Part shown: positions 35,463-47,000 of the stretch, one piece after another
Position numbering within the stretch: the first letter of the stretch is position 1
How the letters are laid out: every line of letters begins with the position of its first letter
DNA from: Diphasiastrum complanatum
Taxonomy: Eukaryota > Streptophyta > Lycopodiopsida > Lycopodiales > Lycopodiaceae
NCBI GenBank assembly: GCA_029204225.1
Contig: CM055106.1
Location: forward strand, 36,678,361-36,742,360
Length of the DNA stretch: 64,000 nt
Direction: 5' to 3'
Made by a program: the position numbers and the translations under genes
The notes under the pieces: generated by a model
The model's database searches: none
What the model saw: only the letters and a program-made list of their open reading frames with translations
What the model was told of the DNA's origin: nothing

Positions 35463-36213
35463 TGTGAAGGATTTCAGAACATTCAAGATCCAATCCATGT
35501 CCCAAATCTTTGGTTACAATAAAGAGCAAACCAACAATCCTGCCAATGTAGAAAAATCAGCATCTACATACAAAATGAGATGCAAACTCTAAGAGATATT
35601 GATCAAACATGAACCAAAACATAAAATATGTTTGCTGTCCGTACAATTATAGTACCCTACTGTATTTCACACGTGTGGAACCGAAAATAGCAATAAATGA
35701 TCATTCTACACACAAGATTGCAAGATAACACCAAGATAGTGCACCAATGAGTAGTAGAACCCAAAGAGAACCATGTATAATGATGAAATGACAGATAGAA
35801 GAGAGAAGACGTGTGTCTCCACGAGTTACATCCTTTTATAGAGTTTCCAAACCCTATTTGGTCATTGGCTTTCCCTCCAAAATGTAAACCCTACTATTTT
35901 TGGGTCTAGATTCAATGTACCCAAAGTTCAAATTTGAATCTCTCTCAAACTCGACTACCAACTTTTCCACACTTTCCAAAAGTGTTTATTGAATGTATTT
36001 TAAACTAATATAACTTCAAAAAGTTTGTCTCTAAGTCTAAAATGAGTTTTGGCCTCTTATTGACAATTAACCAAAATATGAATACAAAAGATCAATTCTA
36101 CACATGCAAAAATGCTGATTTTTGAGTAGAGATCAATCTAGCATGCTCTAGCATTGGTAACTCCTCCAAATCCTTGCTAAAGATGGCTGATCCTTTCATA
36201 ACCTGAAACACAA

Positions 36214-36227
36214 GAGCTCTGATACCA
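36214..36227 (-). promoter_or_regulatory. Primer binding site, first internal remnant
   Basis: The reverse strand tggtatcagagctc adjoins the LTR at 36228 and is complementary to initiator tRNA-Met. Confidence 0.85.
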
Positions 36228-36978
36228 TGTGAAGGATTTTAGATCATTCAAGATCCAATCCATGTCCCAAATCTTTGGTTACAATAAGGAGCAAACCAAC
36301 AATCCTGCCAATGTAGAAAAGTCAGCATCTACATACAAAATGAGATGCAAACTCTAAGAGATATTGATCAAACATGAACCAAAACATAAAATATGTTTGC
36401 TGTCCATACAATTACAGTACCCTACTGTATTTCACACGTGTGGAACCGAAAATAGCAATAAATGATCATTCTACACACAAGATTGCAAGATAACACCAAG
36501 ATAGTGCACCAATGAGTAGTAGAACCCAAAGAGAACCATGTATAATGATGAAATGAGAGATAGAAGAGAGAAGATGTGTGTCTCCACGAGTTACATCCTT
36601 TTATAGAGTTTCCAAACCCTATTTGGCCACTTGGCTTTCCCTCCAAAATGTAAACCCTACTATTTTTGGGTCTAGATTCAATGTACCCAAAGTTCAAATT
36701 TGAATCTCTCTCAAACTCGACTACCAACTTTCCCACACTTTCCAAAAGTGTTTATTGAATGTATTTTAAACTAATATAACTTCAAAAAGTTTGTCTCTAA
36801 GTCTAAAATGAGTTTTGGCCTCTTATTGACAATTAACCAAAATATGAATACAAAAGATCAATTCTACACATGCAAAAATGCTGATTTTTGAGTAGAGATC
36901 AATCTAGCATGCTCTAGCATTGGTAACTCCTCCAAATCCTTGCTAAAGATGGCTGATCCTTTATGACCTGAAACACAA

Positions 36979-36992
36979 GAGCTCTGATACCA
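36979..36992 (-). promoter_or_regulatory. Primer binding site, second internal remnant
   Basis: Same tggtatcagagctc sequence adjoining the LTR at 36993. Confidence 0.85.
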
Positions 36993-37649
36993 TGTGAAGG
37001 ATTTCAGATCATTCAAGATCCAATCCATGTCCCAAATCTTTGGTTACAATAAGGAGCAAACCAACAATCCTGCCAATGTAGAAAAATCAGCATTTACATA
37101 CAAAATGAGATGCAAACTCTAAGAGATATTGATCAAACATGAACCAAAACATAAAATATGTTTGCTATCCATACAATTACAGTACCCTACTGTATTTCAC
37201 ACGTGTGGAACCGAAAATAGCAATAAATGATCATTTTACACACAAGATTGCAAGATAACACCAAGATAGTGCACCAATGAGTAGTAGAACCCAAAGAGAA
37301 CCATGTATAATGATGAAATGAGAGATAGAAGAGAGAAGATGTGTGTCTCCACGAGTTACATCCTTTTATAGAGTTTCCAAACCCTATTTGGCCACTTGGC
37401 TTTCCCTCCAAAATGTAAACCCTACAATTTTTGGGTCTAGATTCAATGTACCCAAAGTTCAAATTTGAATCTCTCTCAAACTCGACTACCAACTTTCCCA
37501 CACTCTCCAAAAGTGTTTATTGAGTGTATTTTAAACTAATATAACTTCAAAAAGATTGTCTCTAAGTCTAAAATGAGTTTTGGCCTCTTATTGACAATTA
37601 ACCAAAATATGAATAAACTAGACTAAACTAGTTGAAATCTCTCACAGTA

Positions 37650-37754
37650 GCCACTAGTAATCCAGCAATCACTGCCTAAAGATAGCCGCTTGTAATCCAG
37701 CAATCACTGCCTAAAGATAGCCACTAGTAATCCAACAATCACTGTCTACAGATA
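37650..37754. repeat. Minisatellite, 3 x 35 bp
   Basis: Three head-to-tail units of the form gccactagtaatccagcaat + cactgcctaaagata with few substitutions. A fourth partial unit lies left of the LTR array at about 35438. Confidence 0.92.
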
Positions 37755-38341
37755 GCTGCTAATAATGAGTGTCACGACATATGTATAGCTGTGAATATAT
37801 GATAGTGCTATTGAGCTTTTCTAAAAAAAAAAATTACCTTGAATTCCTCTAGGTTAATTTTTAAGCCTGGAGCGACATGTAGTTCAGTTGTCGTGGAAAA
37901 AAATTTACCTCTACAAAACAATAAAATATGTGTTTTCTCAAATTAGCCAATAATAAATTGTTGGTTTAATTTATGATCCTTTTGTTCTCTTTTCCATCAA
38001 TTTATACATGGAAATAACCATCCATCGAAAAAATATAGCTATAGTGTCAAATCAACTACTACTTGCCTCAAATTTCAAATCTCATAAATGTAGATTTGAT
38101 AGACATTTCAATGTATGGTAGAACCTCTCCACGTTTCTTGAAATGCGAGGAGTTTGAAAGCTTAGAGCTCGATAATCTGCCTGTGGGGCGCTGGCAATTA
38201 TTAGTATAGATCTGCCTGTGGGGCGCTGGCCAGGGCAAATCTGTGGTTCGTGTAAGCCATTATTAGCAGTAATTCTCCTAGTTAATGTTATCAATTTCAA
38301 CTCAACATCTTTAACGTACCACTACACACTCTGTGAAGTTG
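37755..38341. other. Unassigned sequence with a 21-bp duplicated motif
   Basis: The motif starting atctgcctgtggggcgctgg occurs at 38175 and 38210, 35 bp apart. No gene recognised. Confidence 0.5.
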
Positions 38342-38346
38342 AACAT

Positions 38347-38993
38347 TGTGAAAATTGTCAACATTTCCTTGTCTAGTTTTAGGCCAAAATTGCTAAAAAT
38401 GGCACATAGTTTAGGATCTGACTTTTCACACGTGTGAAACAGGTCTAGATATTTTTAGTAAGTGTATTTTTTCAGTATGAAGAAGTGTCAAACTTCAAGA
38501 CCTTCGAAATGAGTCCATTTTCATGTATTTTGGACATATATGCCAATTTTACCTATATAGGGCATATTTTAGGTAAGGAGGGTCTAGAGAGAGGAGAGAG
38601 AGTCATCTCTCTCAGCTATATATAGCAGGTAGGCCGTGGAGAAACAGGTTGGAGCAGATCCATTGTATTCATTTGCTTAATGAGAGATTTTTCTATTGGG
38701 TTCTCCTTCCATTGTTGGCATTGTGTAGTGATTGAGTTCAAGCTTTGTGTGTATGATCTTAGGTGCTTTCCAAAAGTGGTAGGCTGATGTATTATGGACT
38801 GTATAATGCTATTTTTGGCCGCACTTGATGTTTATGGAAGTTTCCATTTGTGATAAATGCTTTTTGATCAAGTTCTTTGCATTCTAGGTAGCATAGAATG
38901 TGTTGCCAATTCCTAGCTTATGTAGTTTGGAGTGCAAGCATTCAAGCCAATGATCTTGGAGTTTAGATCCACTTAGGATCTGTATTTTTCACA
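38347..38993 (+). repeat. 5' LTR of Gag-only element
   Basis: TGTGAAAATT … TTTTTCACA. It contains a TATA box and a purine-rich gagagaggagagagagtc stretch just upstream of it. Confidence 0.96.
38616..38625 (+). promoter_or_regulatory. Predicted LTR TATA box
   Basis: ctatatatag lies about 270 bp into the 647-bp LTR, after a GA-rich tract. It is the most likely pol II promoter of the element. An identical copy is in the 3' LTR near 43541. Confidence 0.6.
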
Positions 38994-39008
38994 TGGTATC
39001 AGAGCTGG
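38994..39008 (+). promoter_or_regulatory. Primer binding site (initiator tRNA-Met)
   Basis: tggtatcagagctgg follows the LTR terminal CA with no gap. Confidence 0.92.
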
Positions 39009-40165
39009 TTGGCTTCTATTTACAGTAAGTATTCCATTTTTGGTGATATTTGGATGTTTGATCAAGTTCTAGCATGATTTTGCATTGCTTTGTTGATCAA
39101 ATCTTACTAACCTTTGTTTTGTGAGTTGAACTTGTGGATCAAAAGCATATTTCAGGTCTATTGAAGATCAGAGGCTGAAAAGAAACTATTTTGGATCAGA
39201 TCATAACACCTAATCATTTGTGATTGTGAGGCTTGTGCATATTCAATACTAACAATGTTCTTTTCAATCCTATTGTTGACAATCTCCATTCTTGGATGAA
39301 CACTCTCCTTAAGTGGATGAAACTTCTCCTTAAGTGGATGACAAATGCTCTTTTGAGTGAGTTGTAATTCTCCTAAAGGCTGAGCAAAGCTCCCATTTGG
39401 ATGAAAGATCCCCTTTTTTGGGTGAACATATTGTAAGCTCCATTGTGAAGAGCATATTGTAAAGATTGTCATCAATTTTGGCATAAATTTTGGTGTACTT
39501 TGTTGAGCATGTAAGTAACTCTCCTTATGTAATTTGATTGGAGCATTTGCTGGAAGGTGTTAACCATTATGCAAGTGTGTTTTCAGGTTCTTAACAGGTT
39601 GAGGAACATTCTCATGTGAAGTGATCTTAGATCTACATCTAAACACCAAGATTTGACAAGATAGTGAAGCTAGTCTTGTGATTCACTAAGTGTGCTCATT
39701 CATTCACCTCTAAATCTTGTATTTATCACTTGCTGGAGTTTATAAACTTTTAGAAGTGTGGTTTACATGTGGTTTTACAGGTTGAATCAATATCTTAGTG
39801 TGTTGATCATATGTTGATCAAGTTTGTTCATTACTAGGTAATCTTGGCATCCTAGTTTTGGGTATTTTCTAAGAATGCAAGTAACTCTTCACACCATAAC
39901 TTGATTTGGTCACTTGCTGGAAAGTTTGAGAGCTTAAGCAAGAGTGTGTTCAGGTTGGTTTGATTTTGTAATCCATTCTTAGTGTGTGCAAAGTGTTGCA
40001 TGTGTTTCAATCTTCCTTTCTATGCTTGGAAACCATCTAGGTTCAAGATAGAAGTGTTTTAGGGTCCTAAATCTTCATAGATCTCTTTATCTATCATTTG
40101 TTGAGAGAAAAGTGAGTGCTAAGTGCTTTAGGACAAAACCTAAAAGTTGAAGAAACATTAGAATC
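39009..40165 (+). other. Long 5' leader of Gag-only element
   Basis: About 1.16 kb before the ORF. It has short repeated motifs such as ctccttaagtggatga (twice near 39306–39341) and related ggatgaa units. It may carry packaging signals, by analogy with other LTR elements. No ORF of note on the plus strand. Confidence 0.5.
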
Positions 40166-43100
40166 ATGGCTTCCAATGATGGGATCATGCTAGAGTCTAG
40201 TGAAAGGTTGAGTTCATCAAACTACTCTACTTGGAAAGTGAGGATGGAGTCCTTACATGAGTTGAATGAACTCATGGACATAGTTGCAGAAATTGAAGAG
40301 AGACCTTTCACACTTCAAGAGCAACAAAGGTTTGATAAGAAGGCCAAAAGGGCTCTTCATATCATTAAAATGAATGTTACAAATGAACTTCTCAAGGAAG
40401 TTGGAAAGTGTCAAAGTGCAAGTGAGGCATGGAATGCCTTAAAGAAGCTCTTTGAATCAAAGTCCACATCTAGGGTATTGACCCTAAGGAGACAAATATT
40501 TTCTAGTAGGCAAAGAGAGGGTGAAAGTGCTCATGCATTTATCTTGAGAGTTAAGTCCCTAAGTGATGATTTAGCATGCATTGATGAGAACATAAAAGAT
40601 GGTGAAATAGTCCAAGTTATGTTGAATGGTTTGCTAAATGAACATGCTAACCTTGTGCAAAGTTTTGCCATTCAAAGAGTCTTGCCAAGTGTGGTTGACT
40701 TGCAAGAAATCTTATTGGCTGAAGAACATAGGTTGCAATCAAAGCTTGATGGTGCATCCTTGCAAGGTGGAGGTGAAGAGGCTTTCTTCACAAAAGGCAA
40801 ATTCAAGGGCAAAGGTAAAGGCAAAGGGAAATGGTCCAAAGGTGGTAACTTTGATCATGATGATCACTCTTCCTCTTCCTCTTCTACTAAGAACAATAAG
40901 TCAAAGTTCAAGTGCTTTTATTGTGGGATAAAAGGACATTTTGCAAATGAATGCCATAAGAAACAAAATGCTAGATCTAGGTTGAGATCTAATGTACTTC
41001 TTGGAGATGATAATTGTTGTGCTAACTTGGCAAGCTTTGGTGAATCTATGGTCAATTTTTTGGATCCATTGGATCTTGAAGATGCACTAGTGTTACCTAC
41101 TAGTCATATGGAGTCATGTGGAGCTAAATTAGCATCATGTTTGTACTCTTCTACTCATGGACTTCCAAGGCTTGGTGGTTCTTCAATGGTGCTAGATGGC
41201 AAGTGCAAAAATGGAAAAGGTAAGGAAGGAGCTAACTTCATCAATGGAGTTGATGAAGATTCTTCTTTGGAAGTGATTGTTGCTAATGACTTGTTTGTTC
41301 ATATGGAAAAAGATGGAGATGCTAAGTGTCATTCTTTGCAAGAAGATGGTTGTTCTTCTAATTCTTTTCATATTGATGTATGTAATCATGTGGGAAAAGA
41401 TGATGGTGCTTTGAGCATGCTTGAAGGAAATGGTTCTTTTACATCTTTTTGTGATAAAGTCATTTGTGCAACAAGTGGTGTCACATTTCTTCATAAAAAG
41501 AGTAGATCAAAGGTTTCTATCATGAGACTTGGTGAGGGAGATCACAAGTCAAAAGGAAGAGAAGTATGTGAAGTGTTCAAAGTAGGATGTACTTTGAATG
41601 ATGTTTTTATGAACGATAGTGAGGAAGAATCATTATCATATGACTCATTACCTAAATCATTGAGTAGAAGTTCATGTTTGAAAAGAGAGAGTACTTCAAT
41701 CACTCTTATGTTGAAGGTACTAAGGATTCTTTTCTTGGCTTCTAATATTCAAGAGTCTTCTACTTCTTATGGTGCAACTATCAAGAGGGAGGTTTCTAAC
41801 TTTTGTGGTGCTAGCATTAAGAGGGAGTCTTGTGAAGGAAAGGGCAATGGAAGAGTGGTTCTTGGGAAGATCCAAAGCATGGATCTAACATCTCTTCATC
41901 AACTCAAAGCATTCTATGATTGTGGTGGATTGTTCATTCATGGTCAAGATGGCAAAAGGTTGGTTGAAGAAGACTACATGGAGCAACTCAAGTGGCAACT
42001 TCTTCAAGGCAAGGGAGATATCATTGGTGAGCTTATTGAGGTTTGTTATGAACTCAAGAGGGCTGTTTTGATTAGGTTTTATACTCATCTTCACCTACTC
42101 TACTTCATGTTAAATGGAAATGTTGGAATCTATCTTTTGGTTTATGATGGTGGCATTGTTTTCACTAACTATAGTGAAGGGTCAAATTTGAGCATTGATG
42201 AGATCTTGTGGGATCTTAATCATGTGTTTGAGAGGGAGTATCTTCAGAGTTTCAGATCTGAAGATGTTCACATATGCAAGATCTTTGATGTCTTATTGGA
42301 AGATCAAGAGGTTGATCTTGGATTGCTTCATCAACACCAAGAGACAAGTGGCAATTCGAAGCTAGTGAAAAGCATCAAAGAAGAGACAAATGGTCAAGGC
42401 ATTTTGGATATGTTTTTACAGGTTCTTGAAGGTTCAAGTAAGGTCTTTGGAGCTGCAAGGAAGTGTCTTCTTACTCTACCTCACTTGCCTAATCTCATGT
42501 ATGAACATTGTTATGTCAATGTGTTGAAATTGTCAAATTTCAATAAAACTAGTTCCATAGTTTTGCATCCTTTGGATCTTGGAGATGGAATAGTTATCAT
42601 TGCTGGTTTGTATGATCAAGTACATGAATTCATTCAGATCTTGAAAGGTATTGAAGTGGTCAATATGTTTTCTTTTGAACAAAGTTCAAGATCTAGTATT
42701 CTAGTGTTGGCAAATTGGCAACTTGTTGACATTGTAGGATCAAGCGTTGTGTGCAAATCTTGTGGAGGTACTTCAAGTATTTCAAGTTCAGGTTTTGGTC
42801 ATTCAAATGGAGTAGGGAACACATCTTTTTGGCATTCATTCACTCAAAGGCTTTCATGGATTGAAGATCTACAAAGGCAAGGTGGTGATGGAAGTTCATT
42901 CATGGAGATACATGTTGCATTCACTATATGTATAGTGAAATGTGGAGGAGGCATGCAAACACTTGTTGATCACTTTCATTTACAACTTGTTTGCTGCTAT
43001 TTTACAGAGAAACCAGAGATGGATACATGGAGGAATTCATTAATTGAGATTCTATGTTCTTTTACATGTACCATTTTTATGATTCTATGTAAAATTGATG

Positions 43101-43258
43101 TAAGAAATAGTGAAGCATCCTATATGGACACTATTATCTATATCAATTATGTTGTGTCCTATTTTGTACATATTAGGATCCTTGAGAAGAGATCTATTCT
43201 GATGATGGAGATCATTCTTAAGTTGGAACAAAGTAGTGTTGTAAAACTAGCAAGTTAA
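40166..43258 (+). CDS. Gag-derived 1030-residue protein lacking Pol
   Basis: An intact ORF from ATG 40166 to TAA. Residues 1–200 are a copia-type Gag (opening MASNDGIMLESSERLSSSNY, then EAWNALKKLFESKS and LQEILLAEEHRLQ). A Gly/Lys-rich basic stretch follows at 209–225, then a poly-Ser run. The zinc knuckle is Cys250, Cys253, His258, Cys263 (CFYCGIKGHFANEC). Residues 270–1030 show no DSG protease, HHCC or DDE integrase, or YVDD RT. Two hydrophobic stretches near 958–974 and 989–1005 are noted. Gag would assemble the particle and the knuckle would bind RNA. The function of the 760-residue extension is unknown. Uninterrupted length next to near-identical LTRs suggests recent selection or recent birth. 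It could still be a fusion of gag with scrambled element DNA. Confidence 0.9.
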   Translation: MASNDGIMLESSERLSSSNYSTWKVRMESLHELNELMDIVAEIEERPFTLQEQQRFDKKAKRALHIIKMNVTNELLKEVGKCQSASEAWNALKKLFESKSTSRVLTLRRQIFSSRQREGESAHAFILRVKSLSDDLACIDENIKDGEIVQVMLNGLLNEHANLVQSFAIQRVLPSVVDLQEILLAEEHRLQSKLDGASLQGGGEEAFFTKGKFKGKGKGKGKWSKGGNFDHDDHSSSSSSTKNNKSKFKCFYCGIKGHFANECHKKQNARSRLRSNVLLGDDNCCANLASFGESMVNFLDPLDLEDALVLPTSHMESCGAKLASCLYSSTHGLPRLGGSSMVLDGKCKNGKGKEGANFINGVDEDSSLEVIVANDLFVHMEKDGDAKCHSLQEDGCSSNSFHIDVCNHVGKDDGALSMLEGNGSFTSFCDKVICATSGVTFLHKKSRSKVSIMRLGEGDHKSKGREVCEVFKVGCTLNDVFMNDSEEESLSYDSLPKSLSRSSCLKRESTSITLMLKVLRILFLASNIQESSTSYGATIKREVSNFCGASIKRESCEGKGNGRVVLGKIQSMDLTSLHQLKAFYDCGGLFIHGQDGKRLVEEDYMEQLKWQLLQGKGDIIGELIEVCYELKRAVLIRFYTHLHLLYFMLNGNVGIYLLVYDGGIVFTNYSEGSNLSIDEILWDLNHVFEREYLQSFRSEDVHICKIFDVLLEDQEVDLGLLHQHQETSGNSKLVKSIKEETNGQGILDMFLQVLEGSSKVFGAARKCLLTLPHLPNLMYEHCYVNVLKLSNFNKTSSIVLHPLDLGDGIVIIAGLYDQVHEFIQILKGIEVVNMFSFEQSSRSSILVLANWQLVDIVGSSVVCKSCGGTSSISSSGFGHSNGVGNTSFWHSFTQRLSWIEDLQRQGGDGSSFMEIHVAFTICIVKCGGGMQTLVDHFHLQLVCCYFTEKPEMDTWRNSLIEILCSFTCTIFMILCKIDVRNSEASYMDTIIYINYVVSYFVHIRILEKRSILMMEIILKLEQSSVVKLAS

Positions 43259-43261
43259 GTT

Positions 43262-43271
43262 GAAGAGGGAG
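43262..43271 (+). promoter_or_regulatory. Polypurine tract of Gag-only element
   Basis: gaagagggag immediately before the 3' LTR, four bases after the ORF stop codon. Confidence 0.88.
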
Positions 43272-43918
43272 TGTGAAAATTGTCAACATTTCCTTGTCTA
43301 GTTTTAGGCCAAAATTGCTAAAAATGGCACATAGTTTAGGATCTGACTTTTCACACGTGTGAAACAGGTCTAGATATTTTTAGTAAGTGTATTTTTTCAG
43401 TATGAAGAAGTGTCAAACTTCAAGACCTTCGAAATGAGTCCATTTTCATGTATTTTGGACATATATGCCAATTTTACCTATATAGGGCATATTTTAGGTA
43501 AGGAGGGTCTAGAGAGAGGAGAGAGAGTCATCTCTCTCAGCTATATATAGCAGGTAGGCCGTGGAGAAACAGGTTGGAGCAGATCCATTGTATTCATTTG
43601 CTTAATGAGAGATTTTTCTATTGGGTTCTCCTTCCATTGTTGGCATTGTGTAGTGATTGAGTTCAAGCTTTGTGTGTATGATCTTAGGTGCTTTCCAAAA
43701 GTGGTAGGCTGATGTATTATGGACTGTATAATGCTATTTTGGGCCGCACTTGATGTTTATGGAAGTTTCCATTTGTGATAAATGCTTTTTGATCAAGTTC
43801 TTTGCATTCTAGGTAGCATAGAATGTGTTGCCAATTCCTAGCTTATGTAGTTTGGAGTGCAAGCATTCAAGACAATGATCTTGGAGTTTAGATCCACTTA
43901 GGATCTGTATTTTTCACA
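43272..43918 (+). repeat. 3' LTR of Gag-only element
   Basis: Same length as the 5' LTR. Differences seen only at the gctatttt(t/g)ggccgc and attcaag(c/a)caatg positions. Confidence 0.96.
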
Positions 43919-44017
43919 AACATTTACATGTAAGCATTCCTTGGTATAGAGTTCTCCCTCTTTGAACTACTTTTGCTCTCGTGAGTTTCATTGATCAGCT
44001 TCCAAATTCAAGGTTTC

Positions 44018-47000
44018 ATGGCAGCCATAAGGATCATGTTTCGTGACTCGGAAGGAGAGGATGGAGATAGCACAAGGATTGCGGAGGATGTGATCAACAC
44101 ACATTTTTCGCTGGCAAATCAGAACTTTCGGGCCTATCATTCAATCTCTCAAATATCTGCCAACACTCCCATTTTGATTCCTTGTGGAACATTTGCACAT
44201 TATGCTACAAAATTTTCCGTTGTCAAACATAGTCTAAGCAAAAATATTTCTATACAACTTGAATCTAGTTTGCAAAGATCCAATCATGTAGATCAAGATG
44301 CAATGGTTATAATGGATTTGGATCACGACACATCTCCCAATCCACATTGGGATGCAAGTCCTTCTCATGTTGCGCAAAAACCTCCCAGTACAACCACTCA
44401 GGTATCAGACACAATGCATGTATTTGACTTGATCAATAGTCTTCCCATCAACAACAAATTACGAAAGCTTGTTAATGGAGTGAAAAATATTCTCATTGTG
44501 GATGAGCTTCCAGGCAGATACGATGGTGATGTCATCTATGAATTGCCAAACATTTCTGAAAAACACAGTTCAATGGAGGGAATGGAACAGAGCAAGGATG
44601 GCCACCCTTGGGTTCGTTATGTAACAACCACTATTTCTGGTTTTGCTGGTGATGTTCGAAAGTCGTATTGTGGAGGCTCTTTCATATGCGAGAACGAATT
44701 GTGCAGCAATTTACAATCTTTTGGAAATGTAAACAGAACCAAATGGAAGGGAAGATTGAGCGTGCGTTGTCGTCTTGGTACCATGCAGAAATATCATGGT
44801 GGATTTTCATGTTATCATTGTAGTTTTAGACCAACATGTTTTGGGTCTTGTCCTGCCAAAATATATTATGTTATACCACATGATGTTCGGTATACAAGGC
44901 TCACAATTCATTTAGGGTCACATTGTCATGAGGTGGCTGAAGGTGAATGTTTGCATACATGGAATATTGTCAGAAATATGGTTGAAGATCAAGTTTCTAG
45001 ATTGCCTGGTGTGGGACAGAAGAAAATTGAAAAAGAGGTTGCAAAGGAGTTGATAATGAATCAGCTGCTCTCTGAAAATGGCTCTACGATTGAGATGTTG
45101 GATGCTGATAGATTTTCAGCTATGTTGGACCAATTACAACCCTTGACGAATCAAAGGTGGTGGTATAGAAAAATTTATCTCCTGGATTGTTTTCATTAAC
45201 GGTTTTAAAAAAAAAAAATAAGTTTTGCATGTTCTGTTGTGTGTTAATGACTGGTTCTTTCACTGGATAATATCAGGTTGAGAAAGTGGATAGATGACTT
45301 CAAAACCAACAATCAACCCAACATGGATTCCGTGGATTCCATTCTAAAACTTAAAGAGAAGTGTCAATATGACTATTTCCAAGGATCCTTGTTCCCTGGC
45401 CAGGTTTCAAATATCGATAATGAAAGATGTTTTATCTTCAAGATGTCAACTGTTGGGCCGGCTTCAGGTGTGACTATTGTCAAACAAATGCAGAAGGATG
45501 GTGCGCTGGAACACTCATGGATATGTTTTGATCATGTTAAAAGAATATGTGGCTGGACCACAATGGCAGCCCATGTTTATGATCCGAGGTTTGTATATTC
45601 CATTGGATGATTTCTTTTCATATCATTCTAACCAATTGCTATCTATCTAAGAATTAGAACTTCCTTGTGCAGTAGTATACAAAGCTTGCAAACTGTAGCT
45701 ACTTGTGAGACGAAGGTAGAAGACACAAAGGCGCAAGTAAAGTTCTGAAAAATGCTGAATGTTGTCATGCAAACATGGTTCGGAATCAATACAATTTAGA
45801 GGGTTTATGGCAGACGAAGCAGGTGCCGATTGGGCAGCTGTCAGGAGGATCTATGGTAGCGGAGATGATGTGCCCATGGAGGGACGTGAGCGGTCTTGTC
45901 TTTTTCATCTTAAAGATAGTTTGAAAAAACATACAGACCAATGCATCATACAAGACAAACGAGGTAAACACATTTCTCTATGTGACGATTGGAGACTAGC
46001 TTTGGACATCACTGATGCCAATGCAAAGTACAACATAGTGAGGGCCTTCTGGTGATCAGGAGGTGCATATTCTAGCCAAATACCAGCATTGGAAGCGTGG
46101 CTATCTAAGATATTCTCATTGGGAAAGATACATGGATGCGGTGAGAGTGTGCAAGATTTTGCTATAAATTTTTATTTCACTGTTTGTAATTTTCTCTAAG
46201 ATCATAATTTGTGCTCCATTGATTGACAGGTGGTTGAGGACAATGATATTGTCCATATGCCCACAATGAATTTGTCAGAGTCTCAACATGGTAGTTGGCT
46301 TGCTGCTGAGGCCTATCGTTCATAATTGTCTCTCTATGATGGATGTGTGGGTGATCTGGTAAACGCCATTTTGCAAAGTGCTCGATATGCTTCCTACACT
46401 AAAGGTCGACACATAGGAATAGGGCCTTGTCTTGAAAAGTTGATCAGTAGAGTCCAATAAAGCATCTGCCATGCAAGGCAACCATTTGTCAATCTTGTGC
46501 GTGATGCTGTTGATTTTGCATCATTGTCTTCTGGTTCTTCCACTCTGAGTGGCAATGAGAAGAGTGTTCCCAGAAAACGCCATGTGGCTGATTGGACAAA
46601 GGATGATGTCAATGTCTCCCACAGGCCTAATATTGTGTATGTGAATGTGCCGAGACAAAGCACAACTCAATCTGAAGTGCCTCATCGTGAACACATCGTC
46701 AAACGACATATGCAACTTGCAAGTGCTATTGCAGAAAGAGAGATTCACAAGACCATGTGGGCTATACGACGCATACCCATTGGCAATAAAATAACTTGTA
46801 TGGGCATGCTAGATTGTAGAAAGAAATGCGGTATTTTGTTGACAACAGGGAAAGCAATAGAAACCATTGTTGCTCCTAGTTTTTTTGGTAGACGTTGATA
46901 TAATAGTGGTGAAACAATGCAATATATGTGGTTCTGTCCTACTGATATCACTCATACATGGCAGTTGAATAAAAAAATATTGATGGCACCCTCCAAAAAT

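Larger units (their letters stand above)
35463..37615 (-). mobile_element. Tandem array of three LTRs with two 142-bp internal remnants
   Basis: A segment starting tgtgaaggatttcag is present at 35463, 36228 and 36993, an exact 765-bp period twice. The last copy ends at about 37615 after 623 bp, so the repeated LTR is about 623 bp. The two intervals (about 36086–36227 and 36851–36992) are internal DNA. Each interval ends, on the reverse strand, with the PBS tggtatcagagctc directly beside the LTR. Each LTR has a reverse-strand TATA-type ctataaaagg (about 35835, 36600, 37365). The structure LTR-int-LTR-int-LTR is what unequal recombination of a LARD/TRIM-like element produces. A 107-codon frame in copies B and C is not a gene. 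Confidence 0.85.
38347..43918 (+). mobile_element. Young Gag-only LTR retrotransposon (TR-GAG-like)
   Basis: A 5,572-bp element with 647-bp LTRs (38347–38993, 43272–43918) that differ at only two positions in my comparison. The flanking 5-bp duplication aacat is exact (38342–38346, 43919–43923). PBS, a 1.1-kb leader, one long ORF and a PPT are all in place. The ORF has copia-type Gag and zinc knuckle but no protease, integrase, RT or RNase H. It is therefore non-autonomous and must rely on enzymes from another element. It fits the class of plant terminal-repeat elements with only a GAG domain. It interrupts DNA just upstream of the MULE-like transposase gene. Confidence 0.95.

Noticed and set aside
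36422-36745. 107-codon frame repeated at 37187–37510
   Set aside because: It lies wholly inside LTR sequence and is duplicated because the LTR is. It has no Gag or Pol similarity.
35463-37615. Tandem satellite DNA
   Set aside because: The PBS at each internal join and the TATA in each copy show LTR origin rather than a satellite.
37650-37754. CRISPR-like spaced repeats
   Set aside because: Units are contiguous 35-bp minisatellite repeats without variable spacers, in a plant genome.
41192-41494. Antisense frame within the Gag-only ORF
   Set aside because: Shadow of the 1030-codon gene. The sense strand has Gag and zinc-knuckle signatures and LTR-promoter orientation.
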